A stretch of 64,000 nt of DNA, taken from Leptospira koniambonensis (lineage in GTDB: Bacteria; Spirochaetota; Leptospiria; Leptospirales; Leptospiraceae). A model generated the notes under the pieces. It made no database searches, was not told the DNA's origin, and saw only the letters and a program-made list of their open reading frames with translations. Where the stretch lies: contig NZ_RQFY01000004.1 in assembly GCF_004769555.1 (NCBI RefSeq), positions 372,001-436,000 on the forward strand, written 5' to 3'. Shown piece after piece: positions 56,277 to 64,000 of this stretch (positions within the stretch are counted from its first letter, which is position 1; each line of letters starts with the position of its first letter). The position numbers were made by a program, and so were the translations under genes.

Positions 56277-58304
56277 ATGAAGAAATTCCGTTTAGCGATT
56301 GTTCTTCCTTTTTTGTTTTTATTCTTTTCCGGGTCTGCATTTTCCGGAACTGCTAAGCCTCAGATTAAAGATTTTAATTTTGAGGTTGGAATGTCCAAAG
56401 TAGACATCACTGGACCTTCAACAGGGATCATGTTTTGGGGTTATGCGCAAGAAGGACAAAAGGGAGAAGGTATACATCTCCGACAATTTGCAAGAGCCTT
56501 GGTCATCAAAGATCCTAAAACAGGAAAAGTATTAGCCTACGTGACTGCAGAATTAGGCGGAGTTCCCCATGAAGTCCAAAGAGATGTAGCAGCCAGATTG
56601 AAGAAGGAGGTAGATCCTAATTTCAATTTAGCAAATGTTCTTCTGAACGCTTCTCATACCCATAGCGCTCCTGCAGGATTTTTTCACTATATTCAAAATT
56701 CAATATATACTACTAAGTTTTTTCCTGAATATTATTCAGTAATCACAAACGGTATTTTTCAGGCAATCAAAGAGGCTTATTCTAAAAGGGAAATAGCTCA
56801 GTTATTGATCGGAACTGCGACTGTAGAAGGGGCTGGAGTGAATCGTTCTTTAGTAGCTTACCAAGCAAATCCTAAGGAAGAAAGAGATAAGTATAATTCA
56901 GATACAGATAGAACGATGATCCAAATCTCTGTGAATACCAGAAGAGGAGTGATCGGGATTGTGAACTGGTTCGGGGTGCATACAACAAGTATGACCTTCG
57001 ACAATCATTTGGTATCTACAGATAATAAAGGATACGCTTCTTATCTTTCGGAATTTGAGGCTGCAAAAAGAGGACAAAAAGATTTTATCGCAATCTTTGC
57101 TCAGGCAAACGAAGGAGATGTAACTCCAAATCTAAATCTGAACAATACCGGCCCCGGAAAGGATATGTTTGAGAGCACAAAGATCATTGGAGAAAGACAA
57201 TATCTTGCGAGTTCTAAGATCTTAAATGATGATAATCTGAGAGCATTACCTTCAGGCCTTAACTATACACAGTCTTTTATAGATATGCCGAACTCAATTG
57301 TTCGTAAGGAATTTTCAGAAACAGGAAAGGACGAAAGAACTTGTTTGTCTGCTTACGGATATGCTTTAGCTGCAGGTTCTACGGAAGAAGGTGGAGGACA
57401 TTGGCTTTTCCACGAAGGAATGAAAGACGAGGATAGAAAATTCTATATTGATTGGTTGGCAGCAAGATTACTGCAAGCTCCAAGTGATGAATTGAGAATC
57501 TGCCAAAAACCTAAAGCGATCCTATTCCCAATGGGAGAAACAAAACCAGATCCTTCTCTTTCTCAAATTTTACCCTTAGGTCTTGCTACAATCGGCGATT
57601 TTGCCTTGATCGTTTCACCTAACGAGGTTACTACGATGTCCAGCAGAAGGATGAAAGAAACAGTAAAAAAAGTTTTAGGAACTAAGATCAAAGAAATCGC
57701 TCTTTCAGGACTGACCAACGATTTCGCGGGATATATCACTACTAAGGAGGAATATTCTACCCAACAATACGAAGGTGGCCACACTCTTCACGGACCTTTT
57801 AGTTTAGATCTTTTTAGACAAGAATATTACAGACTTGCAAATGATCTTTTGCAGAACAAGACAAGCACTCAAGGACCTTTCCCTAAGGATCTGAGCACAA
57901 CTGTTGTAGGCACTGATGTTCCTCATAGAGATAAGATCTCTTCTTTCGAACCTAAAATCAAAACTCCGAATGAGAGTATTGCAAAGATAGGAGAATCCGT
58001 TTCTTGTGAAGTGAGTTCCGTAAATCCGAACATCTCTTATCCAAAACAAAAATCCTATTTTGATGTGGAGAAGAAAGAAGGAGATAAATGGATCACTGCT
58101 TATGCGGATGCAAGCTGGGCCACTAAATTTTATTATAAAAAATCATTCTTACCTTTGTTTGATGATAAGATCCTACTAGTTTGGGAAACAGATAAGAATG
58201 ATGTACCTGGAGTTTATAGGCTAAAACATTCTTCCTTCTATATTAATAAAGAAGGAAAAGAAGTCCCATTCTCCATTGATTGCCCCGAATTCGAATTAAA
58301 ATAG
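56277..58304 (+). CDS. Neutral/alkaline ceramidase, secreted
   Basis: This Zn2+ amidase hydrolyses the N-acyl bond of ceramide to sphingosine and fatty acid. The 675 residues include a signal peptide (about 1-23, AFS-GTA) and the neutral-ceramidase core: VGMSKVDITGP, NASHTHSAPAG (Zn ligands His127/His129), GVNRSLVAYQANP with nucleophile Ser191, and WFGVHTTSM (His235). FAQANEGDVTPN and the C-terminal beta domain (about 550-675) follow. The length fits the family. An AGGAG ribosome binding site precedes the ATG. Substrate use on host or environmental sphingolipids is inferred from the family. Confidence 0.93.
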   Translation: MKKFRLAIVLPFLFLFFSGSAFSGTAKPQIKDFNFEVGMSKVDITGPSTGIMFWGYAQEGQKGEGIHLRQFARALVIKDPKTGKVLAYVTAELGGVPHEVQRDVAARLKKEVDPNFNLANVLLNASHTHSAPAGFFHYIQNSIYTTKFFPEYYSVITNGIFQAIKEAYSKREIAQLLIGTATVEGAGVNRSLVAYQANPKEERDKYNSDTDRTMIQISVNTRRGVIGIVNWFGVHTTSMTFDNHLVSTDNKGYASYLSEFEAAKRGQKDFIAIFAQANEGDVTPNLNLNNTGPGKDMFESTKIIGERQYLASSKILNDDNLRALPSGLNYTQSFIDMPNSIVRKEFSETGKDERTCLSAYGYALAAGSTEEGGGHWLFHEGMKDEDRKFYIDWLAARLLQAPSDELRICQKPKAILFPMGETKPDPSLSQILPLGLATIGDFALIVSPNEVTTMSSRRMKETVKKVLGTKIKEIALSGLTNDFAGYITTKEEYSTQQYEGGHTLHGPFSLDLFRQEYYRLANDLLQNKTSTQGPFPKDLSTTVVGTDVPHRDKISSFEPKIKTPNESIAKIGESVSCEVSSVNPNISYPKQKSYFDVEKKEGDKWITAYADASWATKFYYKKSFLPLFDDKILLVWETDKNDVPGVYRLKHSSFYINKEGKEVPFSIDCPEFELK

Positions 58305-58399
58305 TATGACTCGGAAACGGCGTAAATTGGAATGGTAGTACACCGTATTGATCTGCAGTTAATGACTGCGTAATATTTAATATTTTTAGGACTGGAAAA

Positions 58400-59581
58400 A
58401 TGGAAGAAGCAGTTTTATTAGACGGAATCCGCACCCCTTTCGGAAATTTCGGCGGAACATTAAAAGATGTAAGCGCAGTTGATTTAGGAGTATTAGTTTC
58501 TAAATCATTGTTGGAAAGAACAGGAGTTAATCCTTCCGATATAGGTGAGTCTATTTTCGGAAACGTGGTCCCTACTGGAAAAGAAGCTATCTACTTAGCG
58601 AGACATATAGGACTCAAAACCGGATTACCTATCACAGTTCCAGCTTTGACCTTGAACAGACTTTGCGGTTCCGGAATGGAAGCAATCATACAAGCAGCTA
58701 AAAAAATCTACTTAGGAGAATCAGAAGCGGTTCTTGCAGGTGGATCCGAATCCATGAGTAATGCACCTTATGTTGTACGTAACGCTAGATGGGGAGTTAA
58801 ATACGGTTCTGCTGAATTCGAAGATTCATTAGAGCAAGGATTAACTGACCAATACGTTGGACTCATCATGGGCGCTACTGCAGAAAATCTTGCAGACCAA
58901 TACAAGATCAGCAGAGCAGAACAAGACGAATGGGCTGGAATTTCCCAAACCAGAGCGGAAAAAGCAACGGTAGAAGGTAGACTAAAAGAAGAAATCCTTC
59001 CTGTAACTGTTGGCGGAAAAAAACCAGTTACATTAGAAAAAGATGAATTTATAAAAGGTGCTGCTTCTATCGAAAAACTTGCAGGACTAAGACCTGCATT
59101 TAGAGAAGGTGGAACAGTTACTGCAGGAAACGCATCCGGTCTGAATGACGGAGCTGCTGCAACTATCATTACTTCTGCTTCTTACGCTAAGAAGATTGGT
59201 AAAAAACCTTTAGCGATCATCAGAGGATACGGACATGCTGGATGTGATCCTGCAAAAATGGGGATCGGACCTGCGTTAGCAATTCCAATCGCTCTTAAAA
59301 AAGCTGGCTTAAAACTTTCAGACATGAGCCTTGTAGAAGTAAACGAAGCGTTTGCTGCTCAGTATCTTGCAGTTCAAAAAGAATTAGGCCTAAATCCTGA
59401 GATCACAAACGTAAACGGCGGAGCAGTTGCGATCGGGCATCCGCTCGGAGCAAGTGGCGCAAGAGTAGCCATCACTTTAGCTTACGAACTTAGAAGAAGA
59501 AAGGCAAAATACGGAGTCGCTTCTCTTTGTATCGGTGGTGGACAAGGGATCGCCCTTATTTTGGAAAACCCGGAAGCATAA
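58400..59581 (+). CDS. Thiolase (acetyl-CoA C-acyltransferase)
   Basis: The 393 residues match degradative or biosynthetic thiolases: the acyl-accepting Cys in [13 protein letters not shown] (about residue 88), [19 protein letters not shown] with catalytic His, and the second active Cys in SLCIGGGQG near the C-terminus. It condenses or cleaves acyl-CoA and acetyl-CoA. The upstream 95 bp hold no other gene. It could work with the acyl-CoA dehydrogenase at the window start, but that gene is far away, so a link is only metabolic. Confidence 0.93.
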   Translation: MEEAVLLDGIRTPFGNFGGTLKDVSAVDLGVLVSKSLLERTGVNPSDIGESIFGNVVPTGKEAIYLARHIGLKTGLPITVPALTLNRLCGSGMEAIIQAAKKIYLGESEAVLAGGSESMSNAPYVVRNARWGVKYGSAEFEDSLEQGLTDQYVGLIMGATAENLADQYKISRAEQDEWAGISQTRAEKATVEGRLKEEILPVTVGGKKPVTLEKDEFIKGAASIEKLAGLRPAFREGGTVTAGNASGLNDGAAATIITSASYAKKIGKKPLAIIRGYGHAGCDPAKMGIGPALAIPIALKKAGLKLSDMSLVEVNEAFAAQYLAVQKELGLNPEITNVNGGAVAIGHPLGASGARVAITLAYELRRRKAKYGVASLCIGGGQGIALILENPEA

Positions 59582-59583
59582 CG

Positions 59584-59622
59584 AAAAAAGACTAGGTCCC
59601 GCTTGGTTTGCAGGACCTAGTC
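59584..59622 (-). terminator. Hairpin terminator between thiolase and LLM oxidoreductase
   Basis: GACTAGGTCC (59590-59599) and GGACCTAGTC (59613-59622) form a perfect 10-bp stem with a 13-nt loop. On the - strand a T6 run (complement of 59584-59589) follows, making it canonical for the - strand SDR/LLM operon. On the + strand it lacks a T-run but may still act for the thiolase gene. Confidence 0.78.
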
Positions 59623-59649
59623 CAGTTCTCACTTTCCTAGTTTACGCTT

Positions 59650-60660
59650 TTATAATCTATTTTCCAATTCGAATGCTTCTGCCAAAAGTTCGTAAGAACG
59701 AACCCTGTCTTTAAAATCATAAGTGATCGTAGAAACCACTACTTCATCAATCCCGTATTCGTCTGTCAGATCTAAAATCCTTTCTTTAACTGTATTAGGT
59801 GTTCCTACAATCATTCGTCCGCGATTATGCAATAACCTGACTCTTTCCATATCAGAATATACATAAGGTTTAATTTCTTCGTAAGAAAGTATACCCTCGC
59901 TAATTCCTTTTTCAATATTTAAAAGTTGCCTGTCCATTACAGCCTGTAGCTCTTCCGCCTTCTCCTTTGTTTCTGCGCATAACACAAATATGCCTACGCT
60001 CGCATGAGGAATTGGAAGTGCTTCAGAAGGTTGGAATCTATCTTTGTAAGCTTGGATGCTCGCATATCCTCCAGTTGGATTGATAAACTGAGCGAAAGAT
60101 AGAGCCATTCCAAAATGAGCCGCAATCAAAGCGCTTTCTCCACTGGAAGTTAAGATCCAAAGTTCAGGACAGGTTTCTGCGACAGGGATTGCTTTTACCT
60201 TCTCTTGAATAGAATCAGGTTCTGCATTGTCCGTCAAAAAATCTCGCAAATCCATCAATTGTTGGATAAAATCATTTTGAACAAAACTATTAGATGGATT
60301 TAATATAGCAGCTGTTAGTCGATCTCCGCCAGGTGCTCTACCAAGTCCAAGATCTATTCTTCCTGGAAACAAAGTCTCGAGCATTCTAAAGTTTTCGGCT
60401 ACTTTGAGAGAGCTATGATTCGGGAGCATGATGCCGCCGGAACCCATACGGATCCCTTTCGTTTCGCCAGCAAGATGAGAGATCAAAACTTCAGGAGAAG
60501 ACCCAGCCAGTCCCAAAATATTATGATGTTCTGAAACCCAATATCTGTGATAACCCAACCTATCAGTAAGTTTTGCAAGTTCGATAGTCTCCTGAACTGC
60601 TTGGGATGCGGTCCCACCTTTACGAATTGGAGATTGATCTAAAACACTTAATCGGATCAT
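59650..60660 (-). CDS. LLM-class flavin-dependent oxidoreductase (luciferase-like)
   Basis: The 336 residues form a TIM-barrel monooxygenase of the bacterial-luciferase superfamily, MsnO8-like: LSVLDQSPIRKG, YWVSEHHNI, SGGIMLPNHSS, FPGRIDLGLGRAPGGD. It probably uses FMNH2 or F420-type cofactors with O2; the true substrate is unknown. It begins 1 bp after the SDR stop and is likely cotranscribed with it. Confidence 0.9.
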   Translation of the reverse strand: MIRLSVLDQSPIRKGGTASQAVQETIELAKLTDRLGYHRYWVSEHHNILGLAGSSPEVLISHLAGETKGIRMGSGGIMLPNHSSLKVAENFRMLETLFPGRIDLGLGRAPGGDRLTAAILNPSNSFVQNDFIQQLMDLRDFLTDNAEPDSIQEKVKAIPVAETCPELWILTSSGESALIAAHFGMALSFAQFINPTGGYASIQAYKDRFQPSEALPIPHASVGIFVLCAETKEKAEELQAVMDRQLLNIEKGISEGILSYEEIKPYVYSDMERVRLLHNRGRMIVGTPNTVKERILDLTDEYGIDEVVVSTITYDFKDRVRSYELLAEAFELENRL

Positions 60661-60661
60661 A

Positions 60662-61456
60662 TTAGAATGCAGACTTTACCACTCCTCCATCTACTCGGAG
60701 AGCAGCACCATTTGTTGCGGAAGAAAGTGGAGAAGAAAGATATACCGCGAGATTTGCGATTTCTTCTACTGTTGCGAATCTTTGTAAAAGAGAAGTAGGC
60801 CTTGCGTTTTTGAAAAATTCTTTTTCTACAGTTGCGGTGGAAACGTTTTGTTGTTTAGCTAGATCTTCTAAAAATCCCTCGACACCTTCCGAACGAGTTG
60901 GTCCCGGTAGAATAGAATTTACAGTTACATTAGTTCCCTTTGTGAGTTCTGCAATTCCTCTGCCTAAAGAGATCTGAGCACTTTTTGTAACTCCATAATG
61001 GATCATTTCATTTGGGATCTGTATTCCAGATTCACTGGATATAAATAAGATCCTTCCCCAGTTCTTTTTAAGCATAGAAGGTAAATAAGCTCTGGAAAGT
61101 CTGACCCCGCTTAGAACATTCACTTCGAAAAAACGGATCCAATCTTCGTCCGGAATATCTACAAAATCTTTGGGTTCGAAAATACCAACATTATTTACGA
61201 GAATATCTACATTAGAAAATTTTGATACGATTTTGTTTACTTCTTCCTTACTGGAAAAATCCGCTTCCACTCCAAGAAGATTTGCTTTGGGGACTTTTTG
61301 CTGGATGGTAGAGATTGCCTCTTCTACTCTTGTCTTGGTCCTTCCGTTTACGATGACCTGTGCTCCTTCTGCCGCAAGGCCTGTGGCGATTGCGAGCCCA
61401 ATTCCTGCGGTTGATCCTGTGACTAATGCGATTTTATCTTTGAGTTGGGTATCCAT
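60662..61456 (-). CDS. Short-chain dehydrogenase/reductase
   Basis: The 264 residues form a classical SDR: TGSTAGIG (NAD(P) loop, about 13-20), NNVGI, catalytic Ser in ISSESG and YGVTKSA (Tyr/Lys), ending in LRVDGGVVKSAF. Cofactor preference is not obvious. It pairs with the LLM oxidoreductase, suggesting a two-step oxidation or reduction, but the substrate is unknown. Confidence 0.92.
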   Translation of the reverse strand: MDTQLKDKIALVTGSTAGIGLAIATGLAAEGAQVIVNGRTKTRVEEAISTIQQKVPKANLLGVEADFSSKEEVNKIVSKFSNVDILVNNVGIFEPKDFVDIPDEDWIRFFEVNVLSGVRLSRAYLPSMLKKNWGRILFISSESGIQIPNEMIHYGVTKSAQISLGRGIAELTKGTNVTVNSILPGPTRSEGVEGFLEDLAKQQNVSTATVEKEFFKNARPTSLLQRFATVEEIANLAVYLSSPLSSATNGAALRVDGGVVKSAF

Positions 61457-61629
61457 GTATTGTTTTCCATTACTTAGACGAGGCTAACGCAGTTCTAGGC
61501 AAAAAGGGTTTTGGCTGCGACTTAGCCTTAGGTCGGCTTCTAATTAAATATAGAGTTTCGAAGTAAGATATTTTACAGCAATTTTCGGGTTGTGCTAAAT
61601 TCAAAAAATCTTTTATACTTAGGCAAGAA

Positions 61630-62166
61630 ATGATCCTCAGTAAAGAAATCCAAACCCCTTTAGGAATACTTCTCGCGGGCGCCGTGGAAAAAGGTATCTG
61701 CCTTTTGGAATTCACAGAAAAAGAGAGGTTGGAACTCCAACTCACTCGTCTCAAAAAAGTTTTGGGAGAAGATATCCAACCCGGAGAAAGTAAGTTTTTC
61801 AGGTTATTAGAAGAACAGCTCCAGGAATATTTCGAAGGTAAAAGAAAAGATTTCGATATTCCTCTAGTGGTCTTAGGCACTGATTTTCAGAAAAAAGCGT
61901 GGGAAGCATTACATTCAGTAATTTACGGTAAGACAAATTCCTACGAGGCTCAGGCAATCCGGATCGGGGATAAAAACGCGGTCCGAGCAGTTGCAAAGGC
62001 AAACGGAGAAAATCGGATCGCGATCTTGATCCCATGTCATAGGATTGTTGGCAAAAGTGGAGATCTAACTGGATACGGCGGAGGTCTTTGGAGAAAAAAA
62101 TTCCTGCTCGAGTTAGAGCAAAAATTTTCTGATTCTCCTACCTTACCTTTTTTCCGAGGTGAATGA
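61630..62166 (+). CDS. O6-alkylguanine-DNA alkyltransferase
   Basis: The 178 residues are of the Ogt/MGMT type. The alkyl-acceptor Cys is in IPCHRIVGKSGDLTGYGGG (about residue 136), and the upstream DNA-binding helix VRAVAKANGENRIAILIPC precedes it. It repairs O6-methylguanine by suicide transfer. The 3' end overlaps the convergent dihydroorotase gene by 29 bp. Confidence 0.92.
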   Translation: MILSKEIQTPLGILLAGAVEKGICLLEFTEKERLELQLTRLKKVLGEDIQPGESKFFRLLEEQLQEYFEGKRKDFDIPLVVLGTDFQKKAWEALHSVIYGKTNSYEAQAIRIGDKNAVRAVAKANGENRIAILIPCHRIVGKSGDLTGYGGGLWRKKFLLELEQKFSDSPTLPFFRGE

Positions 62167-63406
62167 CAGATATTATACTCCCTGGGAATATAACGCCTTC
62201 GAAAGGAGACCACCCACTCTTACTTTTTATATCTTCTTTTTTGAATGTAGTTGGAGTTTCAAAATCTAGAATAGTAAAACTTCCGCAATAACCTTCTTCG
62301 ATCTTTCCAAAACCTTTTCCGTATTCTTTAGGCAAAAACTCAGCTACAAAATCTCCAGGATTCTCTGCACAGATCTCTGAAATTTTTTCCAGAGAAATCC
62401 CTGCCGTCTTATGCAACCAAGTCACGAATAAAGAATAAGTGTCGAGTTGTGAAATACCGGATGTACCTTTTAGTTTTTCTTCAATAGAATGAGGAGCATG
62501 ATCAGTAGCTAAGAAATCGATCCAACCCTCTTTGACTCCTTGGAGTAAAGCATCCTTGTCTTCAGGTCCTCTTAAAGGTGGATTCATTTGGAACCAATGT
62601 CGATTTTCGTCGGTGAGCATGGTTCTATCAAAGTATAAATGAGTAGGAGTCACTTCACATTTTACTTTGACTCCTCTCTTTCTAGCATCTATGATCTTCT
62701 TTAAACCTTCTTCCGTAGAATAATGGCATAACTTTCCGACCAGTTCATATTTTTCGATCAAATATAGTGCAAAGTCAGTAGCTAAAGTTTCAGCAATAGC
62801 GGGCCTTCTATCCTCATGATATGTTTCGTTTTGGCTTTTTTCTAAAATTTCAGGATCTTCACAATGAAAACTAATATTACATCCTTTGTAATGACGGATC
62901 GTTTCTTCTAATTGCTCATTGGAATAAAAAAATAATTCTCCGATCGAAGGACCCATGAACGCTTTATACGGAACATGAGCCTTTAGAGGTTTTGTATGAG
63001 GACCTATACCTGCATATAAAGTGATACGAACTGGAGAATGATCCGCGAGTTCTCTCTTTTTAGAGTAAGTAATATCGTCAGTAGGAGGAATAGGATTATT
63101 AGGCATGTCCGCGATATGGATCACACCTCCATTGATCGCTGCATTTCCGGCAGATAAAAAATCTTCTTTGTATTTATGTTTTCCAGATTCATCTTCTCTT
63201 GCATGCACATGAATATCGCCGAAACCAGAAAAAATCGTAAACTTATCTGGATCAAATGCCAATTCCTCCACATTAGAAGATTGTAATACTTTGTCTTTTT
63301 GGATAGAAACTATGAGGCCTGTTTTTGGGTCCAGCTCCACTGTACCTATAAAAGAACCTTTGGAGTTTTGGAATTTTCCCGAAATTTTCCGGATTTGAGG
63401 AGCCAT
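62138..63406 (-). CDS. pyrC: Dihydroorotase-like amidohydrolase
   Basis: This Zn amidohydrolase cyclises carbamoyl-aspartate in pyrimidine synthesis. The metal site HVHARED (H-x-H-x-R) is at about residue 65. A possible carboxylated Lys is in YKAFMGPS. A His-bearing segment is ISFHCEDPE, and the C-terminal Asp region is LATDHAPHS. At 422 residues it fits a class I dihydroorotase, though allantoinase-like hydrolases share this pattern. It begins 14 bp after the stop of the HAMP-protein gene. Confidence 0.87.
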   Translation of the reverse strand: MAPQIRKISGKFQNSKGSFIGTVELDPKTGLIVSIQKDKVLQSSNVEELAFDPDKFTIFSGFGDIHVHAREDESGKHKYKEDFLSAGNAAINGGVIHIADMPNNPIPPTDDITYSKKRELADHSPVRITLYAGIGPHTKPLKAHVPYKAFMGPSIGELFFYSNEQLEETIRHYKGCNISFHCEDPEILEKSQNETYHEDRRPAIAETLATDFALYLIEKYELVGKLCHYSTEEGLKKIIDARKRGVKVKCEVTPTHLYFDRTMLTDENRHWFQMNPPLRGPEDKDALLQGVKEGWIDFLATDHAPHSIEEKLKGTSGISQLDTYSLFVTWLHKTAGISLEKISEICAENPGDFVAEFLPKEYGKGFGKIEEGYCGSFTILDFETPTTFKKEDIKSKSGWSPFEGVIFPGSIISVIHLGKKVR

Positions 63407-63420
63407 TAACCCAGTTTATC

Positions 63421-64000
63421 TCAGGCGCCTTTTTTTTCTATCGCATTCAAAAGTTTCGTAATTGCGGCAGAAGGTCCCTGCTCTTTACGAATTTCTATAG
63501 CAAGATCCCTGGCCTCATCCAAACGATTAGTATGATAATACATATCTGCAAGATGCAGATTGTTTTGAGCATGGCCCTCAGAGATTGATCTCAATTCTTC
63601 CGACAAACGGATAGCTTCTTGGATATCTCCCATTTTTTTAGCACAATAAGAGAGTATAAAAAGCATCTCAGGATCTTTCACGATGCCCATCTCTCTTAAT
63701 TCTTGCGCTGCCATATAAGCAGTTTGATAATCCTTGATCTTCAATCCAAGTTTTAAGATTAACTTAGAACGAACTGGATGTGAATCTTGGCTTCCTTGTA
63801 GATCAGAAAGGAACCTTCTTAATTCTGAAACTGAACTGGTCTTTTTGATCCGATCTGAAATCTCTTTCCAAGATGAAATTCCTCCACCAGATTTGGACGG
63901 AGATTCACTCCGACTAAAAGAAGAATATTCAGAACTTGCCTCCGTTCGGATAGACTGGACCATTCTATTAAATTGATCCGCTAAACTTCCAATCTCATCC
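63421..64000 (-). CDS. HAMP-domain protein with C-terminal TPR-like helices (5' end outside window)
   Basis: The frame is open to the right edge, so the gene is partial and the ATG at 63963 is probably not its start. Upstream of that codon the frame reads DEIGSLADQFNRMVQSI, a classic HAMP second helix. The rest is a Ser-rich linker then ~130 residues of helical repeats resembling TPR (LKIKDYQTAYMAAQELREMG; AIRLSEELRSISEGHAQNNL). A membrane sensor with an unusual TPR output is plausible. It is followed after 14 bp by pyrC. Confidence 0.75.
   Translation of the reverse strand, partial: DEIGSLADQFNRMVQSIRTEASSEYSSFSRSESPSKSGGGISSWKEISDRIKKTSSVSELRRFLSDLQGSQDSHPVRSKLILKLGLKIKDYQTAYMAAQELREMGIVKDPEMLFILSYCAKKMGDIQEAIRLSEELRSISEGHAQNNLHLADMYYHTNRLDEARDLAIEIRKEQGPSAAITKLLNAIEKKGA

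Noticed and set aside
58305..58399. tRNA or structured RNA between ceramidase and thiolase
   Set aside because: No cloverleaf, no TTCGA-type T loop; ordinary spacer.

Overview
The window looks like a chromosomal stretch of a Leptospira (spirochaete) genome. The evidence is moderately AT-rich DNA, spirochaete-type lipoboxes, lipoproteins with DUF1554- and DUF1566-like C-termini, an RsbU/RsbV/RsbW-type partner-switching cluster, and frequent TTG/GTG starts. I cannot name the species. I recognised no tRNA, rRNA, CRISPR array, insertion sequence or prophage. Both ends cut genes: an acyl-CoA dehydrogenase on the left and a HAMP-containing protein on the right.

Layout. 1-5.4 kb is a + strand run: acyl-CoA dehydrogenase, trpE, trpG, an MsbA-like ABC exporter and a single-domain response regulator, several overlapping by 4 bp. 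5.4-6.5 kb holds a membrane-anchored nitrilase-family amidohydrolase on the - strand. 6.9-23.2 kb is the most striking region. It has a 3302-residue type I fatty acid synthase (AT-ER-DH-MPT-ACP-KR-KS, the order found in fungi and Corynebacteriales), an overlapping holo-ACP synthase, and a 1966-residue single-chain acyl-CoA carboxylase (BC-BCCP-central-CT). Together these could make malonyl-CoA, activate the carrier domain and build acyl chains from three adjacent genes. The 348-bp leader in front has operator-like GAACA/TGTTC repeats and an inverted repeat covering the ribosome binding site.

23.2-27.9 kb (- strand) is a partner-switching module: PP2C phosphatase, anti-sigma kinase, STAS antagonist and an unknown 307-residue protein. 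28.1-35.3 kb holds a GC-rich palindromic element, a lipoprotein esterase divergent from a TetR regulator with two palindromic operators, MgtC-like, inositol-monophosphatase-like and HEAT-repeat proteins, HflX, and a 57-codon ORF. 35.4-41.5 kb holds murB, two TetR genes, a membrane protein, an HTH protein with its own inverted repeat, and a surface lipoprotein. 41.5-51.4 kb holds gpmI, an unknown 674-residue protein, two DUF1554-type lipoproteins, and an ECF sigma/FecR pair next to a related membrane protein. 51.4-58.3 kb holds an ABC-F ATPase, rhodanese, a TetR/hydrolase pair, an acetoacetate-decarboxylase-like protein and a neutral ceramidase. 58.4-64 kb holds thiolase, an LLM oxidoreductase with an SDR, an O6-alkylguanine methyltransferase, dihydroorotase, and the HAMP protein.

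Lipid chemistry recurs: acyl-CoA dehydrogenase, FAS I, acyl-CoA carboxylase, ceramidase, thiolase and four TetR-family regulators. All functional calls rest on motif reading without database searches. Residue ranges are approximate unless a specific residue is named.
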